A stretch of DNA of 64,000 bases from JAIXWP01 sp965247015 (GCA_965247015.1 CBDFGG010000006.1:310001-374000); one strand, 5' to 3'; positions 16,106-24,997 are shown, numbered from the stretch's first letter. Translations and numbers: made by a program. The notes: generated by a model not told the origin, from the sequence alone.

Positions 16106-16604
16106 CCGCGTAAAGGCAAATCTTGAAGCTGAGGTGAAGGCTTTGATGGAGGTTGAAACAAGGGCTGGTCAAATCGCTTATCAGAATGGGGTTTATAATC
16201 TCAAACTTTCTGAGTTGGCTGATCTCTATCCAAACCTTGTTGATGAGATAAGAAATCTAAAAGTGAAGCCAAAAAGAGCTGAATCCATTCTTACAACCTC
16301 CTACAATTCGGAAAAGCAAATTGTAACCGAACTAAGGGATAGTGTGATATTCGATACCGTACAAGTAAAATCATTTGCATACAATGATCAGTGGTACAAC
16401 ATCACAGGATATTCGGATAATAAGCATCAGCATGTATCTATCGCAATGCAAGACACACTCATTCAGGTGGTGTATAAAGGGAAAAGAATAAAACCTTGGC
16501 TTTGGATTTTCTCACCTCGAAAATTAGAGCAGCGCATTGCACTTAAAAACCCGAATGCAAAAATCACCTACACGCAGATTATAGAGATTCTCAAAGAGAA
16601 ATGA
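15975..16604 (+). CDS. DUF6549-like, spanin-like membrane protein
   Basis: A 209-residue protein. The long start at ATG 15975 is chosen because it supplies the only membrane anchor (LWKTLVFAYVVLSFLMVLWC, ~13-32); a start at 16080 would lack it. A coiled coil (~36-75) and a C-terminal beta-rich domain ending in ALKNPNAKITYTQIIEILK match what I recall of DUF6549 proteins of Bacteroidetes prophages, which sit beside lysozymes and resemble inner-membrane spanins. It overlaps the holin-like gene in a different frame and the next methylase by ATGA. Confidence 0.7.
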   Translation: MQSVLQILLHNKLWKTLVFAYVVLSFLMVLWCLDQMHQLKNENSRVKANLEAEVKALMEVETRAGQIAYQNGVYNLKLSELADLYPNLVDEIRNLKVKPKRAESILTTSYNSEKQIVTELRDSVIFDTVQVKSFAYNDQWYNITGYSDNKHQHVSIAMQDTLIQVVYKGKRIKPWLWIFSPRKLEQRIALKNPNAKITYTQIIEILKEK

Positions 16605-17359
16605 ACCAATATCAACTCAATAGAAAAATAGAGGCTTTTATCAAAGAAAAAGACTCGAAAAACGAAGGATATTCCCCTTCCGATATTGCGTTCATTCAAC
16701 AATACGAAGGAGACGGTGGCCAAGGTTCTAAAGGAGCTTCTGGAGAGGGAATACTATATGAGTTTTATACTCCAGATTATATCGTAGAACTGATGTGGAA
16801 ACTTGCCATGCGTCATGGATGGGATGCAAAAGGCAACATCCTAGAACCTTCACTGGCCACTGGAAGGTTTTTTGGTCCTGCCCCGTTCAAAGAGAGGTGT
16901 TATGGATTTGAAATTAATCCACTATCAAAAAGAATAGCAGAGATTACTTATCCGAATGCCAAAATCTACGGAGGCTATTTTGAAACAGCTTTCCTTGAAC
17001 CTCCTAGGTTTACTCAAAGACTCAAAGGCAAGCTTACTTGGCTTGATGGGTATCCTTTCTCACTTGTACTTGGAAACCCTCCTTACGGGAAGTACAAGAA
17101 CAAATACTCGAGTTATTTCTCCAAGCCCAAGATGCGACAAATCGAACTTTTCTTCATGTATTATGGATTGAAGCTACTACGACCAGGAGGACTTCTTGTG
17201 TATCTCACTTCAAGCAATTTTATGAGAAATGGGATTTCATACAATGATGAAAAATTGGAGATACAAGAGATCGCAGATTTTGTCGATGCTTATCGCTTGC
17301 CGCCCGTGTTCAAAGCTTCACAAGTTCCCACAGACATTCTCATTTTCAGAAGGAAATAG
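16601..17359 (+). CDS. N6-adenine DNA methyltransferase
   Basis: A 252-residue SAM-dependent methylase. Motif I is LEPSLATGRFFG, the acidic motif II follows at GFEINPLSKRI, and catalytic motif IV is NPPYG starting at N159. The C-terminal TDILIFRRK is typical of methylases that elsewhere are fused to a large helicase (DarB-like methylase-helicase proteins). Here the helicase is a separate gene at 19512. It overlaps the spanin-like gene by 4 bp and is 2 bp before the RadC-like gene. Expected role: modify element DNA against restriction. Confidence 0.88.
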   Translation: MNQYQLNRKIEAFIKEKDSKNEGYSPSDIAFIQQYEGDGGQGSKGASGEGILYEFYTPDYIVELMWKLAMRHGWDAKGNILEPSLATGRFFGPAPFKERCYGFEINPLSKRIAEITYPNAKIYGGYFETAFLEPPRFTQRLKGKLTWLDGYPFSLVLGNPPYGKYKNKYSSYFSKPKMRQIELFFMYYGLKLLRPGGLLVYLTSSNFMRNGISYNDEKLEIQEIADFVDAYRLPPVFKASQVPTDILIFRRK

Positions 17360-17361
17360 AC

Positions 17362-18120
17362 ATGACCTATAAAACTAACCATACTCCACCAAGGATTGTC
17401 TTTGAAAAAGAAGCATACTCGGACCTAGAAAGCAAGATCGAAGAACTCGATGCAGAGTTTAAAGTTCGTGAGATCGAACTCACCTTTACTGGAGAACGTT
17501 ACTTCTTTGGCAATGTGACCTCCTCGTTTGATGCTTTTCAATTCATCAGAGACATCATTCTAAAAGGCATTGAAGTGCAGGAACACTTTATTGCATTGTA
17601 TCTTAATCAAGCCAACAAAATAATTGGTTATTATCATCATTCCACTGGAACGATTAATTCAACACCCGTTGATATTGAAATCGTCGCAGCAGTCGCGCTC
17701 AAAACACTCGCAAAGGCAGTCATTATTTCACACAATCATCCAAGTGGAAATCTAACACCAAGCGAGGCCGACAAGGCCATTACTAAGCGCATGAAGGAGG
17801 CACTAAAACTCTTTGATGTTGCATTGCTCGATCACATCATCGTCACAGATAAAGGACATTTCTCATTCGCAGATACAGGGGATCGCAGCCTTCAGGGCAC
17901 AGATCTGGTCAATTCTCGAAGTATTAATCAACTTCGTGAGGAGATTTTAAAACAGTTGAAGAAGGTTACTCAGGCGAACGCGCCAAACCTCTTTGCTTTG
18001 GTTAATAGTGTTTATGGTTACAGCAAAGTCGAGGAAATGGTAATCCGCAAGGTGATCCATGACCAGATGGTTCCTGCGGCTGTGATTCCTTTACTTGAAC
18101 AAGAACTTGAAATGGTCTAA
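17362..18120 (+). CDS. RadC/JAB-domain protein
   Basis: A 252-residue protein with a complete JAMM metal-binding motif: H124, H126, S134, D137 in ISHNHPSGNLTPSEAD. The N-terminal ~90 residues are unlike the helix-hairpin-helix part of chromosomal RadC. RadC-like proteins are frequent in mobile elements, often in anti-restriction and repair clusters, with no settled biochemical role. Its stop overlaps the cytosine-methylase start (TAATG). The C-terminal ~60 residues carry a second helical domain. Confidence 0.85.
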   Translation: MTYKTNHTPPRIVFEKEAYSDLESKIEELDAEFKVREIELTFTGERYFFGNVTSSFDAFQFIRDIILKGIEVQEHFIALYLNQANKIIGYYHHSTGTINSTPVDIEIVAAVALKTLAKAVIISHNHPSGNLTPSEADKAITKRMKEALKLFDVALLDHIIVTDKGHFSFADTGDRSLQGTDLVNSRSINQLREEILKQLKKVTQANAPNLFALVNSVYGYSKVEEMVIRKVIHDQMVPAAVIPLLEQELEMV

Positions 18121-18875
18121 TGAAGCATGGAAGTCTATTCAGTGGCATTGGTGGGTTTGACCTTGCAGCACGAAATGTTGGTTTCAAAAACATCTGGTGT
18201 TGCGAGATTGATTCCCATTGTCAAAAGGTGCTTCAAACGCGGTTCCCTGAATCAGAACTTCACCCTGACATCACAAGGTTTAACAATCCTTCGAAGGTGG
18301 ATATCATCTCCGGTGGTTTTCCTTGCCAAGACATTTCTAACGCGCGTACCTGGAACTCTAGCGGCAAGTATAAAGCGATTGGTATCAAGGGAAAGCGAAG
18401 TGGGCTATGGGCGCATTTTGCTCGAATCATTTCAATTGTCAAACCAAAGTATGTAGTCATCGAGAATGTCCCAGCACTCACAAAAAAAGGGTTTGAGAAG
18501 GTCTTATATGACCTTGCCGTCCTCGGGTATGATGCGGAGTGGACAATCATATCAGCTGCCGAGTTTGGAGCACCCCACCTTCGCAAAAGACTCTGGATTG
18601 TGGCTTACCCCATCGGCCTCGGACGGGAACACGAGGGCATCATTTTCAGCAACGAGTTTAGAGAACAGATTCCACAATCATCCAAATGGAAACTTAGCCG
18701 AACAATACGCCGCTCTGACGGGAAAAAGACTTTGCCCCAATCTTTTGGAATACATGATGGGATTTCCAGAAAATTGGACGATGCCGGGCGTATTGCAGCT
18801 CTCGGGAACTCCATCATTCCCGACATCGCAGAATTCATCTTTGAAAGAATCAAATCATTTGAGTATGGACTTTGA
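18120..18875 (+). CDS. C5-cytosine DNA methyltransferase
   Basis: A 251-residue Dcm-family enzyme. Motif I SLFSGIGGFDLA, motif IV GGFPCQDIS with catalytic C69, motif VI ENVPAL (E115-V117), motif VIII GAPHLRKRLWIVAYP and the terminal motif X region ALGNSIIPDIAE are all present. It is short because the target-recognition region between motifs VIII and IX is only ~50 residues. The start overlaps the RadC stop. The +1 frame across its 3' half is also open and encodes methylase-family-like sequence (see the 18505-18864 entry). Confidence 0.93.
   Translation: MKHGSLFSGIGGFDLAARNVGFKNIWCCEIDSHCQKVLQTRFPESELHPDITRFNNPSKVDIISGGFPCQDISNARTWNSSGKYKAIGIKGKRSGLWAHFARIISIVKPKYVVIENVPALTKKGFEKVLYDLAVLGYDAEWTIISAAEFGAPHLRKRLWIVAYPIGLGREHEGIIFSNEFREQIPQSSKWKLSRTIRRSDGKKTLPQSFGIHDGISRKLDDAGRIAALGNSIIPDIAEFIFERIKSFEYGL
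18505..18864 (+). other. Second open frame inside the cytosine-methylase gene with methylase-family-like sequence
   Basis: Read one base forward of the methylase frame, this stretch encodes TLPSSGMMRSGQSYQLPSLE, SGLWLTPSASDG, GNLAEQYAALTGKRL and LLEYMMGFPENWTMP. These match the SGMMR..., W.TP.ASD and (E/W)(W/Y).MGFP.GWT signatures found in the C-terminal part of many phage cytosine methylases. The frame runs on without a stop into the next gene. Either this is a genuine overlapping coding region or a frame-shifted reading of it gave rise to those database sequences. Confidence 0.5.
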
Positions 18876-19515
18876 ATTCAGACCTCAATATTGGAGAGCA
18901 CGTCTCGAAATATTCAGAGAAGCGATTCGAGAAGTCTCTGCTGATTCGCCTGATATCGCATTGCTTAGAAATGGAGTCATGCGAAACAAGGCGCAAGAAA
19001 AAATGCTTTGTGAGGCTCGCATGAAAGAGAAAGAATTTCCTTCTGGAAAACTTTCACTCATAGAACAATGCAGTTTTAACAATTGGTTTTCTGCTCATCC
19101 TGAAAAAGTATGTGGTGAAGAAATCATCACCACCTCTCGTGAATTTCCACTTTCTGTTAAGGGCGATAAAACGTGGATTGTAAACACCATTGAGCACGCA
19201 CTTGGAGAAGGTCGCTTGATCCTTCCTGTACCCTTTGAATGGCGAATTAGCTACTTCGATGCGAGCGATCCCGATTTTGATGTGGAGTACACCAATGATC
19301 GCTTTAAAATTCGCCTCTATCAAGGAGGAGTTGACTATAACCTACAAATTACCGAAGGCGATTGGATGGTTGAGAACATCAACTATATGGAAGTGACCGA
19401 AGCGAATCTTCACATCATAAAGTTTATGAAAGAAAATCGAGGAATAACCTCTTCACGAACCTTAGAATTAGAAGCACTGGCTCTTGAAATAGAGCTTCAA
19501 ATAACAGACCTATGA
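18865..19515 (+). CDS. Hypothetical protein with the shared C-terminal tail
   Basis: A 216-residue protein from ATG at 18865, overlapping the methylase stop by 11 bp; the frame is open further upstream (to 18466), so a longer fused product is possible. No family recognised. The body is charged and mixed alpha/beta. The last residues, LELEALALEIELQ, are almost the same as the end of the helicase encoded next (LELEALALEVELEL), although the codons differ. Its stop overlaps the helicase start. Confidence 0.65.
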   Translation: MDFEFRPQYWRARLEIFREAIREVSADSPDIALLRNGVMRNKAQEKMLCEARMKEKEFPSGKLSLIEQCSFNNWFSAHPEKVCGEEIITTSREFPLSVKGDKTWIVNTIEHALGEGRLILPVPFEWRISYFDASDPDFDVEYTNDRFKIRLYQGGVDYNLQITEGDWMVENINYMEVTEANLHIIKFMKENRGITSSRTLELEALALEIELQITDL

Positions 19516-22500
19516 ATTACTTATCCGGAATAGATTCCATTCAAGGGCTTGGACAGTTGAGTCCTTACTTAATAGCGCAGATGCGCAACCAACAATCTCT
19601 CATTGGACGAATTCTAAAAGAAGCCAATGAACTTTCTGGACTTGGAGACTCGGAGGCGAAGGTTCTCAAGTTTCAAGACGTTGTTGCAAAGTATAACAAG
19701 GGCATATCAGAAGCAGAAATAAAAGCATGGGTGTGGTACAAAAGAAAGCTCTTTGTTCCAATGAAAGGTTGGGAACAGTATTACATCAAATCTACAGGAA
19801 AAGCTCTGGAAGATGAACTTTTCATCCTCGTTCGAGTAGGCGCTTTGTTCTATAAGGCTGGAGAACTTCTGCCCTTTCCAATCTATACCTATGGCAACAT
19901 GTATGACAGAGAAGTCCAACTGGAAAAGGACAAAGAAGACATCATCAAAAGTTGGGGTGAAGAAGTATATATGCAACATCTGAAAGCGATTACCCAAGCC
20001 AAACCCGAACTACTATCAGTAGGTAATGCAGATCCCAAGGAAAGGCCAATCATTACAGCGATTTCAGACTTCGCACAGGACCCGACAATATTCTTTGTTA
20101 CTCAGGTCCGTGAGGAATTCATGGAGCTTGAAAATGCCGAAGAACTTAAGAAAGTCAATGGAAAGCTTGAACGAAAGAAGGATCGCGAAAAGATCAACAT
20201 TCGTTTCGATGGGGAAACAAGGTACACGCTTCAACAAGTTTTTGTGAAGTGGCTATACACGCTCAATGCGGACTCTGATTTTGAAAAGAGCACCTCTGTT
20301 GACATTGCTGACTACTATATCGCAAACCGTGCTCTCCGTGATGACAAAATGAGCAAGGAGGAAAAGGCAGAACTCAAAGCGAATGCAAGAATTGAGGGTG
20401 AACGCCTTTTCTCTAGGTTCTTGCATGAAGTGCTCACTTTTGAAGATCAACAGCGACTGGACTATTCTTGGAACAGGCTTTACAACGGACAGTCGGACAT
20501 CAACTATTCCAAAGTTCCAATTGGCTTTGAATGTTCGGCGAGATTCAAATCAGGACTTTTACAGATCACCGATATCCAACGTGAAGGTGTCGCCTTCATG
20601 GAGGCAATGGGATCAGGAATTAACGCCTTTGACGTAGGTGTAGGAAAGACTATGACCGCCATTGTCAATCTTGCACACAATCTATACTCCGGAAAGTGTA
20701 AGCGCCCTTTGGTTGTTGTTCCTAAACCGACCTACAAGAAATGGATGAATGAGATTATCGGATTCACCGATAAGAAGTCAGGTGAGTTTGTTTCGGGCGT
20801 TCTCTCGCATACTGGAATAACAGTCAACGACTGGTACAACTTGGGAACGGATATCGTTGGGAAAATTGACCTTAGCAGCGCGGTACCGGAAAAGAGTATC
20901 ACGATGGTTACCTACGAAGGCTTTAAACGACTTGGCTTCGGTGAATCCGTTTCTGATGAGTTATTTACTGAGCTTGTAAACATTCTTGGCCAATCAAAAG
21001 AGAAGTCACACAGGGATAAAGAAATCGAATACCAGAAGTTCCGTGAAATGATTGGTATTGGTCTTAAAAATACAATCGCCGACGTAGATGTGCTTGGTTT
21101 TGATTACGCGGTAATTGACGAGGCACACAGATGCAAAAATGTGTTTTCTCAAGTAAAAGCCGACGAAGATGGAAACAAGCGATACAACATCCAATCTGCT
21201 ACTTCTGAAACTGGGCAAAAGGCATTTCTAATTCTAAACTTCATTCAAAGAAAGTTTGGAAGAAACACCATGCTACTAACGGCAACACCTTTCTCGAACT
21301 CACCACTAGAGATATACTCGATGTTATCGCTTGTGGCCTATGATTCATTAAGAGATAATGGCATTGAAAACCTAGACACTTTCTTTGACTTGTTCGTACT
21401 TCCAACGGTTGAATGGACAGCCAACTACAAAGAGGAAATTGTCGAGAAAGAAGTCATAAAGAGCTTCACCAATCGTAGGATTTTACAAAAGCTCATCTAC
21501 AACCACATTCTCTATAAAACTGGAGAGGAAGCGGGTGTTGTACGTCCGAAGAAAATCAATCTTCCACTTCTCTATGACTTCAACAACTCCAAAGTGAGAC
21601 TTGCTCAGGACAAGCAAGTGCTCACCTATATCAATATGACCCCAAAGCAAAGGGAGAATCAGAATAGTATAGTGAGTTTGGCCAAGAGTTCAACTCAGGG
21701 CAAACTTGATATGGGAAATCTCTTCAGGGCACTTGCTTATAGTTTGGACAATGCACTGTCACCTTTTATTCTCAAAGGAAACCCAGAGAACTACAAAGAA
21801 TTTGTAGAGGAAAGTCCAAAGATTCAGTATGTGATGGAGTGCATCAAATCGGTTAAGTCTTGGCATGAGGATCACAAGGAGGCGGTATCTGGTCAAGTGA
21901 TTTATATGAACCGAGGAAAGCAGTTCTTTCCATTAATCAAGGAGTATCTCGAAAAGGAAATCGGGTATCAATCCGGAGTCATCTATGACCGAACGAAGGT
22001 AGATGAAGTTGAAATCATCTCATCGGAGATCAACGATACTCGAAAAGAAACAATCAAAGAAGCATTCCTTGATGGAATTGTAAAGATCATCATCGGAACG
22101 GCCACCATTCGCGAAGGGATTGATTTGCAAAAACGCGGAACTGTTATTTACAACTGTTATCCGGAATGGAATCCAACAGACATCCGACAGCTCGAAGGGC
22201 GAATATGGAGACAGGGCAATCAGTTCAGTTACGTCCGTATTGTAATGCCGCTTATACAAGATTCAATGGACGTATTTGTCTTTCAGAAACTAGAAGAAAA
22301 GACCTCACGCATCAATGACATTTGGTTCCGTGGTGATCGCGGCAATGTACTTGACCTCGAAAGTCTTGATCCTGAAGAAATCAAACTCGCACTCATCACT
22401 GACGTTGATCGCCTTGTGAAAATGTTCTTTGACCAAGAGAAAGAACAAATCAATCGCGAGTATCGAAAGCTGCTCAATGCCATTGAAGCAATCAAGGAGG

Positions 22501-23183
22501 TTCAAAGCGACATCAAGGATTATCAAACCTATCGTGAGAAAAGCCTTGAAACCATTCGCACCTTTCACACCACCCTTTTGAATTCTGAATTCCTGAAGGA
22601 AATTCCAAAAGCAGCCGAGGACGGAGAAATTCAGAGCAAGCAAATAAAGAAAGCCAAGGAATTAAAAGAGGAGATCGAACTCGTACTAAACAGCAGCGAT
22701 CAACAAGACAAAGACATACTATCTATTGGAAGAAAGATCGAGAATAGCTATCCTGTCCTTGGTATTTACCTTTCTGCTAAATACTTCCTTTCTTACTTCA
22801 AAGAATACGTCAGCAAAGTCAGAAAAACGGAAAGAACGATTCTGAAACCAAAAGGCTATTCACTTACGAGTGATCTAGCACCCGTTGCGGCTCAATACGA
22901 AGCCGATAAAGCGGCTTTGCAGCTTCGGGCGGAAACTTATAAGGGAGAACAGAATTCATCGCGCTGGAGCGATCTGAGAGCTGAAATCGAGCAAAAGAAA
23001 TCTGCGCTGCAGGTGGAAGGTCGCTCTGCTGTCAACCGCGCTGAGGAATTTGAAAGACTGAATTACCTCCTCGAGTTTAGGCAAGCTGGAGTTCCCCAGC
23101 CAGAGGCCGCAGAATCTTTCTCTAATGAACTCGAGCTCGAAGCACTTGCGCTTGAAGTCGAACTTGAACTATTCTCTATTTAA
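19512..23183 (+). CDS. Large SNF2-type DEAH helicase, DarB-like
   Basis: A 1223-residue superfamily 2 ATPase. Walker A is GVGKT (376-380), the DEAH box is at 536-539, motif III is LLTATPFSN (~587) and motif VI is QLEGRIWRQGNQ (~890). The ~370-residue N-terminal region begins with IQGLGQ (10-15) and LSGLGD (41-46). The C-terminal part is coiled coil and ends LELEALALEVELEL. In phage P1, DarB is a methylase-helicase carried in the head that protects DNA from type I restriction; here methylase and helicase are separate genes of one operon. It is the largest gene of the operon. Confidence 0.85.
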   Translation: MNYLSGIDSIQGLGQLSPYLIAQMRNQQSLIGRILKEANELSGLGDSEAKVLKFQDVVAKYNKGISEAEIKAWVWYKRKLFVPMKGWEQYYIKSTGKALEDELFILVRVGALFYKAGELLPFPIYTYGNMYDREVQLEKDKEDIIKSWGEEVYMQHLKAITQAKPELLSVGNADPKERPIITAISDFAQDPTIFFVTQVREEFMELENAEELKKVNGKLERKKDREKINIRFDGETRYTLQQVFVKWLYTLNADSDFEKSTSVDIADYYIANRALRDDKMSKEEKAELKANARIEGERLFSRFLHEVLTFEDQQRLDYSWNRLYNGQSDINYSKVPIGFECSARFKSGLLQITDIQREGVAFMEAMGSGINAFDVGVGKTMTAIVNLAHNLYSGKCKRPLVVVPKPTYKKWMNEIIGFTDKKSGEFVSGVLSHTGITVNDWYNLGTDIVGKIDLSSAVPEKSITMVTYEGFKRLGFGESVSDELFTELVNILGQSKEKSHRDKEIEYQKFREMIGIGLKNTIADVDVLGFDYAVIDEAHRCKNVFSQVKADEDGNKRYNIQSATSETGQKAFLILNFIQRKFGRNTMLLTATPFSNSPLEIYSMLSLVAYDSLRDNGIENLDTFFDLFVLPTVEWTANYKEEIVEKEVIKSFTNRRILQKLIYNHILYKTGEEAGVVRPKKINLPLLYDFNNSKVRLAQDKQVLTYINMTPKQRENQNSIVSLAKSSTQGKLDMGNLFRALAYSLDNALSPFILKGNPENYKEFVEESPKIQYVMECIKSVKSWHEDHKEAVSGQVIYMNRGKQFFPLIKEYLEKEIGYQSGVIYDRTKVDEVEIISSEINDTRKETIKEAFLDGIVKIIIGTATIREGIDLQKRGTVIYNCYPEWNPTDIRQLEGRIWRQGNQFSYVRIVMPLIQDSMDVFVFQKLEEKTSRINDIWFRGDRGNVLDLESLDPEEIKLALITDVDRLVKMFFDQEKEQINREYRKLLNAIEAIKEVQSDIKDYQTYREKSLETIRTFHTTLLNSEFLKEIPKAAEDGEIQSKQIKKAKELKEEIELVLNSSDQQDKDILSIGRKIENSYPVLGIYLSAKYFLSYFKEYVSKVRKTERTILKPKGYSLTSDLAPVAAQYEADKAALQLRAETYKGEQNSSRWSDLRAEIEQKKSALQVEGRSAVNRAEEFERLNYLLEFRQAGVPQPEAAESFSNELELEALALEVELELFSI

Positions 23184-23201
23184 CCATTCAATCAACACAC
23201 A

Positions 23202-24821
23202 ATGATCAATATCAAAAATTACTTTTCAGAAGCTCAAAATATCAACTGGTCAACCATGCCCGAAGCATTGATCAAAGGTCATAAACTTGTCGAAGGGGCT
23301 GCTCAGAACAACTGGTCTGCATATAACTCCAATGAGAATATTAAAAGGGTTGTGGAAGCCTACTTCCAAAAGTTAGGTGATTACTTGGCCAAAAATCCAA
23401 ACAAGCCCGCTAAACCTGATCCAAAGCAAAAGCCAACTCCGAAGCCAAAACCCGCGCCCAATAAAAAGACTACAAAGAAGAACTATTCTGGGAATAAAGT
23501 CGAGATTCGACCTGCCTCAACAAACTCATCCAAGTTTATCGTTTGGGATGTGGCCACCGATCAAAAGTTTGCAAATGAAAAATTCGATTCGATTGAAGAT
23601 GCTGAATCTTTCATTGAAGAAAATGACATGGTCCTAGTGCGAACTAGCACCAATGAGGAAGAGCCAGAGGAAGTCGAAGCGGACCTTGTTGAACGAATCG
23701 ATACCGATGTTCATTTTATCAAACGATACGCGAACATGCACGGTAAGGTGAGGACACAAGCTCAAATACTCAACCTACTTGCTGGACTTCAAAGAGCCAT
23801 CTTAGAAAGAAGGATTCGCAAGGATTCACCATTCGCAAAGGAAATTGCATTGATGCAGGACCAACTCATCAAAGCTTATGAGAAAATGGGAGACATGGCT
23901 GAGATCAAGATCGACGCGAAAAACCTGAAACGCTATCTTGAAATTGCAAATAGCCAGGAAAGCATGTTGTCAATTGCGCTGCTAAAAGCCTATGTTGGAT
24001 TGAATGGAAAGGTGGGCATAAAGGAAAAAGCTGAGCGCCTGATGAATCGCATGGAGAAAGCCGTTAAAGGCGGTAAAATCTCTCGAAATGACAAGTATGC
24101 CAAAAAGCTAAATGATGCTTATGAAAACTTAAAGTCATTCCTTGAAGGTAATGCGAGCTCTCTTTCTATAGCAAAGGCAGAGCTCAACGGGCTTCTTGGT
24201 ATAGTTGGAGAAGATTTATTCGGTCAAAAAAAAAGTCTAAACGGAGCCAATGAGGAAGAGGACTTTGGAGATGAAACGATTATTGTGCCCTCTGGTGAGC
24301 TCCTTGCAATGGAGTTTCAAACCATTGGGCTGACAGGCAAATACAAAGAGCTCATTGGTGATCCATCAGTGGGATTTTCTGCAATGGTTTACGGACTCCC
24401 AAAATCGGGCAAATCCACCCTGTGTTTGGACTTTGCGAAGCACTTGGCCAGCAATCACGGCAAAGTACTTTTTTGCGCCATTGAAGAAGGCTTTGGTTAC
24501 ACGTTGAAAGAGAAGATTGATCGACTCAATGCATCACACCCCAATCTCTTCATCACCGATCGGATTCCTTCCGATGTTAACATGTATCAGTTTGTATTCA
24601 TCGACTCCGTTTCAAAAGCGGGTATTGACATTCCGGACATAGAACTACTTCGTAAACAGCACCCGGAAACCTCATTCATTTTTATCTATCACACTACCAA
24701 AGAAGGCCGCTTCAAGGGAACGAACACCCACGCTCACGAAGTTGATGTTATCATCGAAGTTGCCAAGGGCGAAGCCAAGGCTACTGGGAGGTTTAGCGCT
24801 GGAGGGAAGATGAAAATATAG
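23202..24821 (+). CDS. RecA-like P-loop ATPase with N-terminal helical region
   Basis: A 539-residue protein. A small N-terminal domain (~1-62), a Pro/Lys-rich linker (~66-90), a ~70-residue alpha/beta domain and two related helical blocks (~165-320) precede the ATPase domain. Walker A is GLPKSGKST (398-406), Walker B is FVFIDSVSKA (~463), and IYHTTKEGRFKG resembles the RadA/DnaB loop. I recall this C-terminal type from other Bacteroidetes mobile elements. It could serve in replication or as a packaging motor; the lack of FtsK/A32-type motifs favours the first. It is the last gene of the operon. Confidence 0.75.
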   Translation: MINIKNYFSEAQNINWSTMPEALIKGHKLVEGAAQNNWSAYNSNENIKRVVEAYFQKLGDYLAKNPNKPAKPDPKQKPTPKPKPAPNKKTTKKNYSGNKVEIRPASTNSSKFIVWDVATDQKFANEKFDSIEDAESFIEENDMVLVRTSTNEEEPEEVEADLVERIDTDVHFIKRYANMHGKVRTQAQILNLLAGLQRAILERRIRKDSPFAKEIALMQDQLIKAYEKMGDMAEIKIDAKNLKRYLEIANSQESMLSIALLKAYVGLNGKVGIKEKAERLMNRMEKAVKGGKISRNDKYAKKLNDAYENLKSFLEGNASSLSIAKAELNGLLGIVGEDLFGQKKSLNGANEEEDFGDETIIVPSGELLAMEFQTIGLTGKYKELIGDPSVGFSAMVYGLPKSGKSTLCLDFAKHLASNHGKVLFCAIEEGFGYTLKEKIDRLNASHPNLFITDRIPSDVNMYQFVFIDSVSKAGIDIPDIELLRKQHPETSFIFIYHTTKEGRFKGTNTHAHEVDVIIEVAKGEAKATGRFSAGGKMKI

Positions 24822-24997
24822 GAAACCTAGATTCTCATCGAATTCAAATTATTTCATCTTTGAAATGACTTTATATTTTTTTACAACTTTACAGACTTTG
24901 AGAGCCTGCCGCTAATTATAATTCGAGTCCTCTATTAATAGTTCTTTGGAATCGTTTAGTAAATACTTTCTATTCAAACAATTTTTGATTTGATGAT

